Shown here: positions 24,525 through 31,698 of the stretch, in pieces | Layout: each line of letters opens with the position of its first letter | How positions within the stretch are numbered: the stretch's first letter is position 1 | The notes under the pieces: model-generated | Database searches by the model: none | Told to the model about the DNA's origin: nothing | Seen by the model: only the letters and a program-made list of their open reading frames with translations | Assembly (NCBI GenBank): GCA_964575225.1 | Contig: CAZNQW010000016.1 | Location: 1-31,744, forward strand | DNA: 31,744 nt | Source: CAZNQW01 sp964575225 | GTDB taxonomy: Bacteria > Chloroflexota > Anaerolineae > JAAYZQ01 | Direction of reading: 5' to 3' | Made by a program: the position numbers and the translations under genes

Positions 24525-26039
24525 ATGGATAGACGGACTCGCTGGATGTTGCTTGCCTTGACTGGGTTGGCATTCGTCATTCGCGTGGCAGGCCTGGATT
24601 TCCAGAGCCTGTGGCGAGATGAGGTAGACGCCATCCGGTTTGCCAGCGCGTCCTGGCGCGAGCTGTTATCGATGTTTCACCAGCCAGGGCAGAATGGCCC
24701 GCTGTACTTCCTTCTGCTGCGTCCTTGGTTGGCTATGGCCGGCGACAGCGCTTTTGCCCTGCGTTTTCTTTCGGCGTGGGCCGGCGTGTTGACGGTGCCG
24801 ATGGCGTGGCGCGTCGGGTCGCGCCTGTTTGGAACGGAGGGATCGGTCGGATTGATCGCCGCCGCGCTGGCGACCCTTTCGCCCTACATGGTGTGGTACA
24901 GCCAAGAGGGCAAGATGTATGCTCTGACGGTGTTGTTGGCATTGCTGTCGATGGATCTGTACCTGCGGGCGCTGGACGAGGGCGGGTGGCAGCGGTGGGC
25001 AGCGCACGTGATTGTTGCCAGTGGATTGCTCTACATTCACCTGGTGGCGGCTTTGATGATCGCTGTGCAGGCAGCGATTCTGCTTGCAGGAGCCCGGCGG
25101 CTGCCTGCCCGGCGGCTGCGCGAGGGACTCGCGGCTATGGCGGCCTTGACCTTGCCCTATCTACCGTTGTTGGTGTGGCAACTGCCCGAGCTGACGCGAG
25201 GGGTCGAAACCGGCTATCGCTTTGTGCCGTTGCACGACATGCTGTACTCGCTCTTGGTGAACTATAGTGTGGGAGTGTGGCCGCTGGCTGCCGGATGGTC
25301 GCTGTTGCCCTTTGTGGCGTTGCTGTTGGCCGTGGGCCTGGGGTGGCGGCACAGGGACGGGGGCGGGCGTGGCGTTGCGATTACCGTGCTCTGGCTGGTG
25401 TTGCCGATCCTCCTGTTTTTTCTGGTGACGCTGGTCCGACCGATGTACACGGCGCGTTACCTGATCTTTGTGGCGCCTGCCTATTGGCTTCTCCTGGCCT
25501 ATGGCCTGGTTCAGTTGGGGCGACGGTCGCAAGCAGTTGCGGGAATGTTTGGCCTTGGGCTGCTTCTGATCAGTGGGTGGGGGCTGGTGATGCAGGTTCA
25601 GGTGCCCATGAAAGCCGATTTCCGCAGCGCTACGCCCTATGTGGCCGAACGCTTGCATCCCTCGGACCTCCTTCTGTTTCAGATTCCCTATGGTCGCTAT
25701 TCTTTTGAATACTATTATGAGCCGGTGATCCAACCTTCGGCCGAACGGAGCGGTGGATTTGTGGTGTGGTTGCCCCAGGTGATCGGCGGGGGTGGAGCCC
25801 CCTATCGATGGGCTGAGGGGCTGTACACCAATGGCGGGATGACTCCGGAGGAAGTGGCACGGCGGATGGAGAGGATGGTGGAGGGCAGCCGCACGGTGTG
25901 GTTGGTGGCTACGGAAACCGAGCTGTGGGACGAGCGAGGGTTGGTGGTGGATTGGTTGGAGACAACCTGGACGGCCGTCGAGCGAGTCGAGTTTGTGCGA
26001 GTCCAGTTGGTGAGGTACGAGAATTCTCACGATGAATAG
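24525..26039 (+). CDS. GT39-like polyprenyl-phosphate-dependent glycosyltransferase
   Basis: This protein of about 504 residues is polytopic and resembles PMT_2/ArnT-type glycosyltransferases (GT39/GT83), which transfer sugars from polyprenyl-phosphate donors to acceptors outside the membrane. Marks are an early hydrophobic segment followed by SLWRDEVDAIRF with the catalytic-type Asp-Glu, NGPLYFLLLRPW corresponding to the family's HPPLYY loop, an SPYMVWYSQEGKMYAL segment, and many membrane spans before a soluble C-terminal domain of about 130 residues. The start is uncertain: ATG 24525 gives the usual N-terminus, but the frame is open to ATG 24480 and GTG 24471. It may glycosylate the Thr-rich surface proteins encoded nearby, which is inference from proximity. 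Confidence 0.82.
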   Translation: MDRRTRWMLLALTGLAFVIRVAGLDFQSLWRDEVDAIRFASASWRELLSMFHQPGQNGPLYFLLLRPWLAMAGDSAFALRFLSAWAGVLTVPMAWRVGSRLFGTEGSVGLIAAALATLSPYMVWYSQEGKMYALTVLLALLSMDLYLRALDEGGWQRWAAHVIVASGLLYIHLVAALMIAVQAAILLAGARRLPARRLREGLAAMAALTLPYLPLLVWQLPELTRGVETGYRFVPLHDMLYSLLVNYSVGVWPLAAGWSLLPFVALLLAVGLGWRHRDGGGRGVAITVLWLVLPILLFFLVTLVRPMYTARYLIFVAPAYWLLLAYGLVQLGRRSQAVAGMFGLGLLLISGWGLVMQVQVPMKADFRSATPYVAERLHPSDLLLFQIPYGRYSFEYYYEPVIQPSAERSGGFVVWLPQVIGGGGAPYRWAEGLYTNGGMTPEEVARRMERMVEGSRTVWLVATETELWDERGLVVDWLETTWTAVERVEFVRVQLVRYENSHDE

Positions 26040-26062
26040 GGGTTGGTGAGAAAAATGCACCC

Positions 26063-26091
26063 TTGACGGAATCCGGCGAATATGTTATGAT
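26063..26091 (+). promoter_or_regulatory. Promoter of the selenocysteine peroxiredoxin gene
   Basis: TTGACG (26063-26068), 17 bp, TATGAT (26086-26091). The transcript would start about 35 nt before the ATG at 26133, which has GGGAGG seven bases upstream. Confidence 0.75.
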
Positions 26092-26132
26092 ATGCGTGAT
26101 AAAAAAGCGCAATGCGCAAAAGGGAGGTTGTC

Positions 26133-26903
26133 ATGGAAATCCGAATTGGAATGCCGGCGCCCGATTTCGAGCTCAAGAGTCACTTGGAGGATACCGTCCG
26201 GCTGAGCGAGTACCGGGGCAAGCACCACGTGGTGATTGCCTTTTTCCCGCTGGCTTGGACGCCTGTCTGAACGAACCAGATCCCTTCGTACGAGCTGGAG
26301 CTGGCCCGTTTCGAAGGGTACAATACCCAGGTTCTGGGTATCAGTGTGGATCATGTCCCTTGTTTGAAGGCCTGGGCCGAAAGCCTGGGCGGGATCCATT
26401 TTCCGTTGTTGAGCGACTTTTGGCCCCATGGGGCGGTGGCCGAACGGTATGGGGTGTTGCGGGCCGAAGGCCATTCGGAGCGGGCCTTGTTTGTGGTGGA
26501 CAAGGCGGGTATCGTGCGCTATGTCGATATTCACGATATCGATGATCAGCCGGACAACGAAGAGTTGTTCAAGGTGCTGCGCGAGTTGGAGCCCGATGCT
26601 GTGGTGCCCAAGGGAGAACCCCAAGAGGAATTGCTGGAGTCGGTGGACCTAACAGGCAAGGGTCCCAAGTCGGTGACTCTCTATTGCCGCCCGGGTTGCA
26701 TCGATTGTCGGTTGGCGCGGCGCTTTTTGGACCAGCACGGGGTGGGCTATACCGAAATTAACGTGCGGGCGACACCCGAGGCCGAGGCGCAGGTGCGCCG
26801 GTGGACCGGTGGGGATCTGGTTTCGCCGGTGTTTGATATCGACGGCCAGATCATCGTCGACTTTAAGCGGGTGGAGGTCATGCGGGCCCTCGGCCTGGAA
26901 TAG
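26133..26903 (+). CDS. AhpE-like peroxiredoxin fused to a glutaredoxin/mycoredoxin-like domain, predicted selenoprotein (UGA at 26268-26270)
   Basis: This is a predicted 256-residue protein. Residues 1-160 are an AhpE/BCP-type peroxiredoxin (MPAPDFEL, FFPLAWTPV, then the peroxidatic position, SVDHVPC, LLSDFWPHGAV). The peroxidatic residue, normally Cys in TPVCT, is an in-frame TGA (codon 46); the frame continues without break to 26903. Residues about 180-256 form a glutaredoxin-like domain with C185 and the redox pair C189-I-D-C192. C77 could be the resolving Cys. A SECIS-like hairpin follows the UGA. In mycobacteria AhpE is recycled by mycoredoxin-1, so the fusion supplies a built-in reductant. 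The enzyme would reduce peroxides in the cytoplasm. Calling it a broken peroxiredoxin is the alternative, but strong conservation on both sides and a good promoter argue for Sec. Confidence 0.9.
26282..26318 (+). promoter_or_regulatory. Candidate bacterial SECIS hairpin of the peroxiredoxin gene
   Basis: CCCTTCG (26282-26288) pairs perfectly with CGAAGGG (26312-26318). Within it AGC (26293-26295) pairs with GCT (26300-26302) around the loop TGGA. The apical loop begins 26 nt after the UGA, with G at the second loop position, similar to the mvhD element. Confidence 0.6.
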
Positions 26904-26917
26904 AGGCCTTCTGTTTT
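26892..26917 (+). terminator. Weak intrinsic terminator after the peroxiredoxin gene
   Basis: GGCCT (26892-26896) pairs with AGGCC (26904-26908), spanning the stop codon, followed by TTCTGTTTT. The stem is short, so confidence is moderate. Confidence 0.45.
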
Positions 26918-26970
26918 GACTCGGTGGTGAAAACAGTATAAAACGGATAGTACAGATTGGATCGTCCAGT

Positions 26971-26999
26971 TTGCATAAATTTGAAAAAAGAGTTATAAT
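26971..26999 (+). promoter_or_regulatory. Promoter upstream of the PpiC lipoprotein gene (distal)
   Basis: TTGCAT (26971-26976), 17 bp, TATAAT (26994-26999), in an AT-rich 207-bp gap. It is the same hexamer pair and spacing as the hdr operon promoter on the other strand. Confidence 0.55.
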
Positions 27000-27018
27000 T
27001 AGCCAAGTGACGGTGGAG

Positions 27019-27046
27019 TTGACAAAGTCGTAAAACCTGATACAAT
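27019..27046 (+). promoter_or_regulatory. Promoter upstream of the PpiC lipoprotein gene (proximal)
   Basis: TTGACA (27019-27024), 16 bp, TACAAT (27041-27046), giving a leader of about 58 nt before the ATG at 27111. Confidence 0.65.
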
Positions 27047-27110
27047 ACTAGATATTGTGGATTTCTGGTGACAAACCACTAGGACTAGGAGTCAGGGTAA
27101 CCGGAAAGAA

Positions 27111-28136
27111 ATGGACATGCGGATGAGATCGGGGTGGTTGCTCGTAATTTTGCTTGGAGTTCTGCTGTTGCTGGGTGGTTGCGGCGGAAATGGCGCCATC
27201 GAGGAGACGGCGCCTGTGGTAGCCGGGGAACCGGTTACGACTTTTACGGGGGAACCGGTTCAGCCCACCAGCAGCGAGGAGCCGACAGCGACCTCTACGC
27301 CCAGGTCGACAGAGACGCCCGCTCCCACTGCCACTCCTACACCGCCGGCGCCGCTGGCAGCCACCGTCAACGGCCAGTATATCTTTTTGGCCGATTATGA
27401 GGAGCAGTTGTATCAGTTCGAGCAGACCCTGGTGCAGACGGGCGTCGATTTGGAGAGCGAAGAGGGCAAGTTTCACATGGAACAGGCCCGCTGGGACATC
27501 CTGAACCAGATGATCGACAGCGTGCTGATCGAGCAGAATGCTGAGAGCCTGGGGCTGAGTGTGACCGATGACGAGTTGGCCCTGCAGGTGGCTGCCGACA
27601 TCGAGGCCGGCGGTGGGCTGGATGCTTTTGAGGACTGGTTGGCCTCAGCGGGTTGGACAAAGGACGACTATCAGAAGGTGGTATTGCAGTCGATGTTGAC
27701 CAATCGGGCGTGGGCGGCCATTACGGCGGATGTGCCCACGACGGCGGAGCAGGTCCATGCCCGCCACATTGTGGTCGAAAGCGAGCAAGCCGCTCAACAG
27801 GTTTGGGATCGGCTTCAACAGGGAGCGGATTTCGAGGCGGTGGCCCGGGAACTGTCGGTGGACCCGTCGACCAAGGAGAGCGGCGGCGATTTGGGATGGT
27901 TTTCGCGGGGGGTGATGGCGGTGGAGCTGGAGGAAGCGGCCTTTGGTTTGAAGGCGGGCCAGATCGGCGAGCCGATCCGGCTTAGCGACCAGTTCCATAT
28001 CGTGCAGGTGATTGAACGAGAAGAGGATCGACCCCTTGACGATGTGTTGTTGCTGCACCTTCAGCAGCAGCGGTTCGATGCCTGGCTGGAGGGCCTGCGA
28101 GAATCGGCAGCGATCGAGCGCTATGTTGGTGAGTAG
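27111..28136 (+). CDS. PpiC/PrsA-type peptidyl-prolyl isomerase lipoprotein
   Basis: This 341-residue foldase is predicted to be anchored outside the cytoplasmic membrane. It has a signal with a Leu-rich core and lipobox LGGC (C24), a Thr/Pro/Glu-rich linker (about 35-83), a SurA_N-like helical domain (VNGQYIFLADYEEQL onwards) and a parvulin rotamase domain from about residue 213 (HARHIVVES, GADFEAVARELSVDPSTKESGGDLGW, FHIVQVIERE). These are the usual parts of PrsA/SurA-like proteins that help exported proteins fold. ATG 27111 has GGAAAG just upstream; ATG 27117 and 27123 are alternatives that keep the signal. Neighbouring genes encode exported proteins that may be clients. Confidence 0.9.
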   Translation: MDMRMRSGWLLVILLGVLLLLGGCGGNGAIEETAPVVAGEPVTTFTGEPVQPTSSEEPTATSTPRSTETPAPTATPTPPAPLAATVNGQYIFLADYEEQLYQFEQTLVQTGVDLESEEGKFHMEQARWDILNQMIDSVLIEQNAESLGLSVTDDELALQVAADIEAGGGLDAFEDWLASAGWTKDDYQKVVLQSMLTNRAWAAITADVPTTAEQVHARHIVVESEQAAQQVWDRLQQGADFEAVARELSVDPSTKESGGDLGWFSRGVMAVELEEAAFGLKAGQIGEPIRLSDQFHIVQVIEREEDRPLDDVLLLHLQQQRFDAWLEGLRESAAIERYVGE

Positions 28137-28162
28137 ACAAAATTCAACTTCTTTGGTATACT
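28134..28162 (+). promoter_or_regulatory. Promoter of the TPR-like anchored protein gene
   Basis: TAGACA (28134-28139, overlapping the PpiC stop codon), 17 bp, TATACT (28157-28162) with an extended TG two bases before it. ATG 28183 follows GGGGGA. Confidence 0.6.
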
Positions 28163-28182
28163 ACCCTACAGTGGGGGATTGA

Positions 28183-29517
28183 ATGCGCTCGAAGCAACGT
28201 AGATTAGTGTGGATCTTGTTGGTAGCGGTAGTTTTTTTGCTGTTGCTTGCTGCCGCTGCTGTGGCATTGTATTTTGGCCTGCGTGCCGGGCCATCGGACC
28301 TGTGGACCTGGCGCAATCCAAGGAGCGAGATCGTCCCGGAGCAGGTTGCGCCTGTATTGGCCCTCTATCCTTTGGCGGGAGCTGCCGAGACGGAAACCAT
28401 CGATGTGGCCCTGTCGCAGGGTGAGCTGGAAACGGCTCGTGCGATCGTGGCCTTTAGTCTCGATCTGAGTGATGCCCAGCGAATTGGCCGCCTGGTGTTG
28501 TTGGGTGCACGGTTGAACGAGGCAGAGGAATCGGAAATGGCCGCCCAGACGTTCCAGCAGGTGTACGATGTGGCCGTGCTCAGCCCCAGGCTGACCGATA
28601 CCGCCCGGGCCGACGCGCTCATGTCGGCGGGGAGAGGCTGGATCGAGGCTGGTTTCCGCGCCGATGCCGTTGTCAGTTACGATCAGGCCTTTCGACTGGC
28701 CGTCGATAGCCCCTTTTTGCAGATGGCGCGGCGCTGGGAACTCCTCAAAGAGTTGCAGGCGGTCTATCAAGATCTGGGCGAGTTGGATCGAGCGGCCGCT
28801 TGTGAGCAGCCGTTGGAGGAGCTGGAGCGTGTTACGCTTCAGCCGCCGGCGTTGTTGACGGACCAACCGGGTTTGACGCTGGGCGGTGCGACCCTTTCGC
28901 TGGCAGAGGTTGGCGATCTGGAAGAAGCGCGCAGGCAGGCGACTCTGGCGTTGGTGGAAGACCTGGCAGGGGGCAGGGAGCCTTCGGCCGAGCGGGTGCA
29001 GGCGCTGGCTGCGGCGCTCAGGGCCGAGGACGAGGCCAAGTTGAGCCTGTATGAGCCGTTGTTGGCCGAGACCAGTCAGCCGGAAAGGCGCGCCGAGGCT
29101 CTGTGGGCGCTCATCCGCTGGTTGACCATCAAGCATCAGGTGGCGATGGGCGGCTTTGGGATTTCGCTGGTGTCTGAATGGGAGGAGCAGGTGAATGAGA
29201 TCCAGTCGGGGCTGTCGACCCGGTACGAGGATCTCTATTTCGCCTATGAGGACATGGTGACCGCTTTGCCCGACGCTTCCCACCTGGATCAAGCGAGCTA
29301 TGTGGTGCGCCGCGAGATGAATTTGGCGGGACGTCTGGGTCAGTACCCCAATTTCCCGACGCAGCAGATGGCTGACAAATTGCAGGATGCTGCGTTCAAA
29401 CTGGTGGCAGCAGAAAGCCAAGAACGGTTGTTTGTCGATGTCCTGGTAAAAGATGGGCAGTCGCGCTTTTTTCTGAGCACAGCAGATGTGTACGGACAAT
29501 CGCCCCAGTCGCCGTGA
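28183..29517 (+). CDS. Membrane-anchored helical (TPR-like) protein, unknown function
   Basis: This 444-residue protein has a basic N-terminus, one membrane span (about 8-34), then a long soluble region made of helical, Ala/Leu/Glu-rich repeats resembling tetratricopeptide repeats (segments such as AQTFQQVYDVA, ADAVVSYDQAFRLA and LKELQAVYQDLGELDRA). No catalytic motif is recognised. The topology suggests a scaffold facing outside the membrane. The stop overlaps the possible GTG 29514 of the next frame, and the next real start (29547) is 30 bp on, so the two genes form an operon. Confidence 0.75.
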   Translation: MRSKQRRLVWILLVAVVFLLLLAAAAVALYFGLRAGPSDLWTWRNPRSEIVPEQVAPVLALYPLAGAAETETIDVALSQGELETARAIVAFSLDLSDAQRIGRLVLLGARLNEAEESEMAAQTFQQVYDVAVLSPRLTDTARADALMSAGRGWIEAGFRADAVVSYDQAFRLAVDSPFLQMARRWELLKELQAVYQDLGELDRAAACEQPLEELERVTLQPPALLTDQPGLTLGGATLSLAEVGDLEEARRQATLALVEDLAGGREPSAERVQALAAALRAEDEAKLSLYEPLLAETSQPERRAEALWALIRWLTIKHQVAMGGFGISLVSEWEEQVNEIQSGLSTRYEDLYFAYEDMVTALPDASHLDQASYVVRREMNLAGRLGQYPNFPTQQMADKLQDAAFKLVAAESQERLFVDVLVKDGQSRFFLSTADVYGQSPQSP

Positions 29518-29546
29518 ACGAGCGGGGGAGACAAAGGAGTCGTTCG

Positions 29547-30251
29547 ATGCTGGATCGGTTTGATGATCGGACCCTGGAGATTTTGACGGTCATTGTGGTG
29601 GTTGTGATCGCGTTGGTGATCCTCTGCTACGCGACGATCTATATCAACCCGCAAGTCTTTTTCAATCCGCTGAAACCGGCGACGCCGACCACCCTGGCGG
29701 GGGCCGATTCCCCGCGGTTCGAGCCGACCTGGACGGCCACTCCCACGGCCACACCCACCAATACGCCGACGTCCACACCCACCTGGACGCCGACGCCGCT
29801 GCCCACGGCGACGAATACGCCTCTGCCTCCGACCGACACGCCCACGGCAACGCCCACAGCGACCAACCCTCCGACACCTACCCGACGGCCGGTGCCGCCC
29901 AAGCCCACAGCGACCCCCACGCCCTGGCCTTATGATTATGTGGGCGCGGGCGGCCGAGCCAATTGCGCGGTGACTCGCGTGACAGGCTATGTGTTGGGTG
30001 CCAACGGCCTGGCAGAACCGAATGTGCAGATGCGGGTGGGCAACGGTGAGGGCTGGCACGTGGATGTGTGGACTGATGTGAACGGCTATTACGTGTACGA
30101 TTTATGGGGTGGACCCAAGGCCGGCAAGTGGTTTGTGAGGGTGTTCAAGGGTGGAGAGCCCCGTTCGATGCAATTCTGGTGGGAGACCAGTGCCGGCTGC
30201 GATGGCCCCTACAGCCTGCAAGAGGTCGAGATCACCTGGCGGCACCGGTGA
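29547..30251 (+). CDS. Anchored surface protein with Pro/Thr stalk and carboxypeptidase-regulatory-like domain
   Basis: This 234-residue protein has an N-terminal membrane span (about 10-34, ILTVIVVVVIALVILCYATI), a highly Thr/Pro-rich stalk (about 60-130) and a C-terminal beta-rich domain (VTGYVLGANGLAEPNVQMRVG... DVNGYYVYDLW) of carboxypeptidase-regulatory/CNA_B-like type with two Cys. ATG 29547 is chosen because AAGGAG precedes it by seven bases; GTG 29514 would also keep the frame. The stalk DNA is low-complexity (about 29720-29930). It is probably displayed outside the cell, in an operon with the preceding TPR-like gene. Confidence 0.78.
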   Translation: MLDRFDDRTLEILTVIVVVVIALVILCYATIYINPQVFFNPLKPATPTTLAGADSPRFEPTWTATPTATPTNTPTSTPTWTPTPLPTATNTPLPPTDTPTATPTATNPPTPTRRPVPPKPTATPTPWPYDYVGAGGRANCAVTRVTGYVLGANGLAEPNVQMRVGNGEGWHVDVWTDVNGYYVYDLWGGPKAGKWFVRVFKGGEPRSMQFWWETSAGCDGPYSLQEVEITWRHR

Positions 30252-30305
30252 TTCTCTTGGTTTCCGATCTCAATGCGATTGACCTGGGATGGGTCCAAGG
30301 TCCTA

Positions 30306-30334
30306 TTGACTCGAGAGAGTCGGAGTGATATGAT
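30306..30334 (+). promoter_or_regulatory. Promoter of the IADTG-tailed surface protein gene
   Basis: TTGACT (30306-30311), 17 bp, TATGAT (30329-30334). A perfect inverted repeat GACTC-GAGA-GAGTC (30308-30321) overlaps the -35 and may be an operator. The leader to the ATG is about 105 nt. Confidence 0.65.
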
Positions 30335-30445
30335 AGCAGCGGTTTTGTCTGCGCCATTTGCCTGGGCGTGGGACGGCGCCGCACAAGATCGGATTCGGCC
30401 TGGTTCGAAAACCGACTTGGCCGGCGCAACGATGGGGGGAGAATG

Positions 30446-31429
30446 ATGAAGAAGTCTAATTTCCCTAACAGATTCTGGGGTTCGGTGGGTGTGGTGGTGC
30501 TGGTCCTGTGGATGGGGATCGGTTCGGCTGCCGCGCTCTCTCCTCAGAACCTGCAAGTCACGGGTGAGCCCACGCCTCGGGACACGGCGACCTCGCAGCC
30601 GTCGCCCACCATCACGCCGACCTTTACGGTGACGCCCTCGCCGACGCCGGTGCCCTACATCATGCTGGAACCGACGCGGGCTGCCGGAACGGTCAAGGTG
30701 ACGGTCAAGGTCATCGGCTATCGGTGGCCGACGACGGGGCCGGGCATTACGCTGTACTGGGACGTTATCGGTGGGGACGGGTATCTGGATGGACCGTTTC
30801 CGCCCAACGATGGCGGATACTTTGAGCGGGTGGTGACGATTGCCAGGGGCAATGCCACCGTGGGCACTCACCGCATCATTGCCGGCGACAACCGGGGCTT
30901 TACGGCCGAGGCTACCATCGAGCTGTTCCAGCCGACGGCAGCGCCCCCAGCCACGGCGACTTCTACCTTTACGCCGTCGCCCACGGTATCGCCTTCGCCG
31001 ACCCTCCGGCCCGTGACACCCATGGTCACGATTACGCCGATCCCGCCCACACGGGCGCCGGTACAGCCCACGCAGCGACCGGCGGCGACCTGGACATCGG
31101 CTCCGCCAGCGACCTGGACCTCGAGCCCGGCAGACGTGTTGCCGACGAGTACTCTGGCGCCGACTTTTACCTTGACGCCCAGCCAAACGCCGACACCCAG
31201 CCAGACCCCTGGCCCGGGCACTCCCTCGGCTACACCCAAACCGACCGACACATCGACGGTCACCCCCTCGCCGACCGCCAGCCCCACGACGACGCCGCCG
31301 GCGGCCTACGATGAGGAGATTGCCGACACGGGAGTGGGCAGCGGAATGCTTTTGCTTGGGGGTGGACTGGCGCTGGCTGCCTTGGTCGTGGGCCTGCGGC
31401 AGATTCGCGTCAAGGGAATGGCGCGGTAA
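30446..31429 (+). CDS. Pro/Thr-rich secreted surface protein with a sortase-like C-terminal signal
   Basis: This 327-residue protein has an N-terminal signal peptide (basic MKKSNFPNR, hydrophobic core, cleavage probably near AAALS), a Thr/Pro-rich segment, a beta-sandwich-like domain (about 60-150, VKVTVKVIGYRWPTTGPG... VGTHRIIAGDNRG), a second long Thr/Pro/Ser-rich stalk, then IADTG, a hydrophobic helix of about 20 residues and a basic tail (RVKGMAR). That C-terminal layout is the classic cell-wall sorting signal; the motif resembles LAxTG of class E sortases. ATG 30446 is favoured because GGGGGGA lies five bases upstream; ATG 30443 is adjacent. No sortase gene is in the window. Confidence 0.8.
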   Translation: MKKSNFPNRFWGSVGVVVLVLWMGIGSAAALSPQNLQVTGEPTPRDTATSQPSPTITPTFTVTPSPTPVPYIMLEPTRAAGTVKVTVKVIGYRWPTTGPGITLYWDVIGGDGYLDGPFPPNDGGYFERVVTIARGNATVGTHRIIAGDNRGFTAEATIELFQPTAAPPATATSTFTPSPTVSPSPTLRPVTPMVTITPIPPTRAPVQPTQRPAATWTSAPPATWTSSPADVLPTSTLAPTFTLTPSQTPTPSQTPGPGTPSATPKPTDTSTVTPSPTASPTTTPPAAYDEEIADTGVGSGMLLLGGGLALAALVVGLRQIRVKGMAR

Positions 31430-31451
31430 CCGGATCGGAGATTGGGCCCGT

Positions 31452-31478
31452 CGGAGAAGGCCGGTTCAGCCTTCTCCG
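31452..31478 (+). terminator. Strong hairpin terminator after the surface protein gene
   Basis: CGGAGAAGGC (31452-31461) and GCCTTCTCCG (31469-31478) form a perfect 10-bp stem with a 7-base loop, 22 bp after the stop codon. The downstream sequence has only scattered T residues, so it may be a T-poor terminator. Confidence 0.6.
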
Positions 31479-31530
31479 CTTGCTATTGGCTGTTGAATGT
31501 GTGGGGTTTCGAACCCAGGGAGGACCGCCC

Positions 31531-31698
31531 ATGAAGAAAACCCTTCTGCTCCTGAGTTATCTGGCGCTGGCATTGGTGGCTGCGCTGGTGGTGAGCGCCG
31601 GCGCGGGGCTGGCCGATGCGCCCAGCCCGGTGGAGGGGGCGCGCCCCACGCCGACCCCCGATGGCGGCGGCCCCCAGAACCCGGCTTCGGAAATCGAT
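31531..31698 (+). CDS. Secreted Pro/Thr-rich protein, 5' fragment (contig ends in adapter)
   Basis: The ATG at 31531 has AGGGAGGA six bases upstream. The first 56 codons are a signal peptide (MKKTLLLLSYLALALV..., Ala-rich cleavage region near GLADA) followed by a Pro/Gly/Thr-rich start of a stalk. The frame stays open to the end of the window, but from 31699 the bases are adapter, so the remaining residues (RSEERRVGKEC and so on) are artefact. The true protein is longer and unknown. Confidence 0.7.

Noticed and set aside
26346..26903. A separate glutaredoxin-like gene starting after the TGA
   Set aside because: There is no ribosome-binding site or promoter there, and the sequence upstream in the same frame is the rest of the peroxiredoxin.
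29720..29930. CRISPR-like or tandem repeat array in the Thr/Pro coding stretches
   Set aside because: The repeats are irregular ACN/CCN codon runs inside an open frame, with no constant repeat-spacer pattern.
31500..31520. tRNA T-arm-like GGTTTCGAACCC
   Set aside because: No acceptor, D or anticodon arm can be placed around it.
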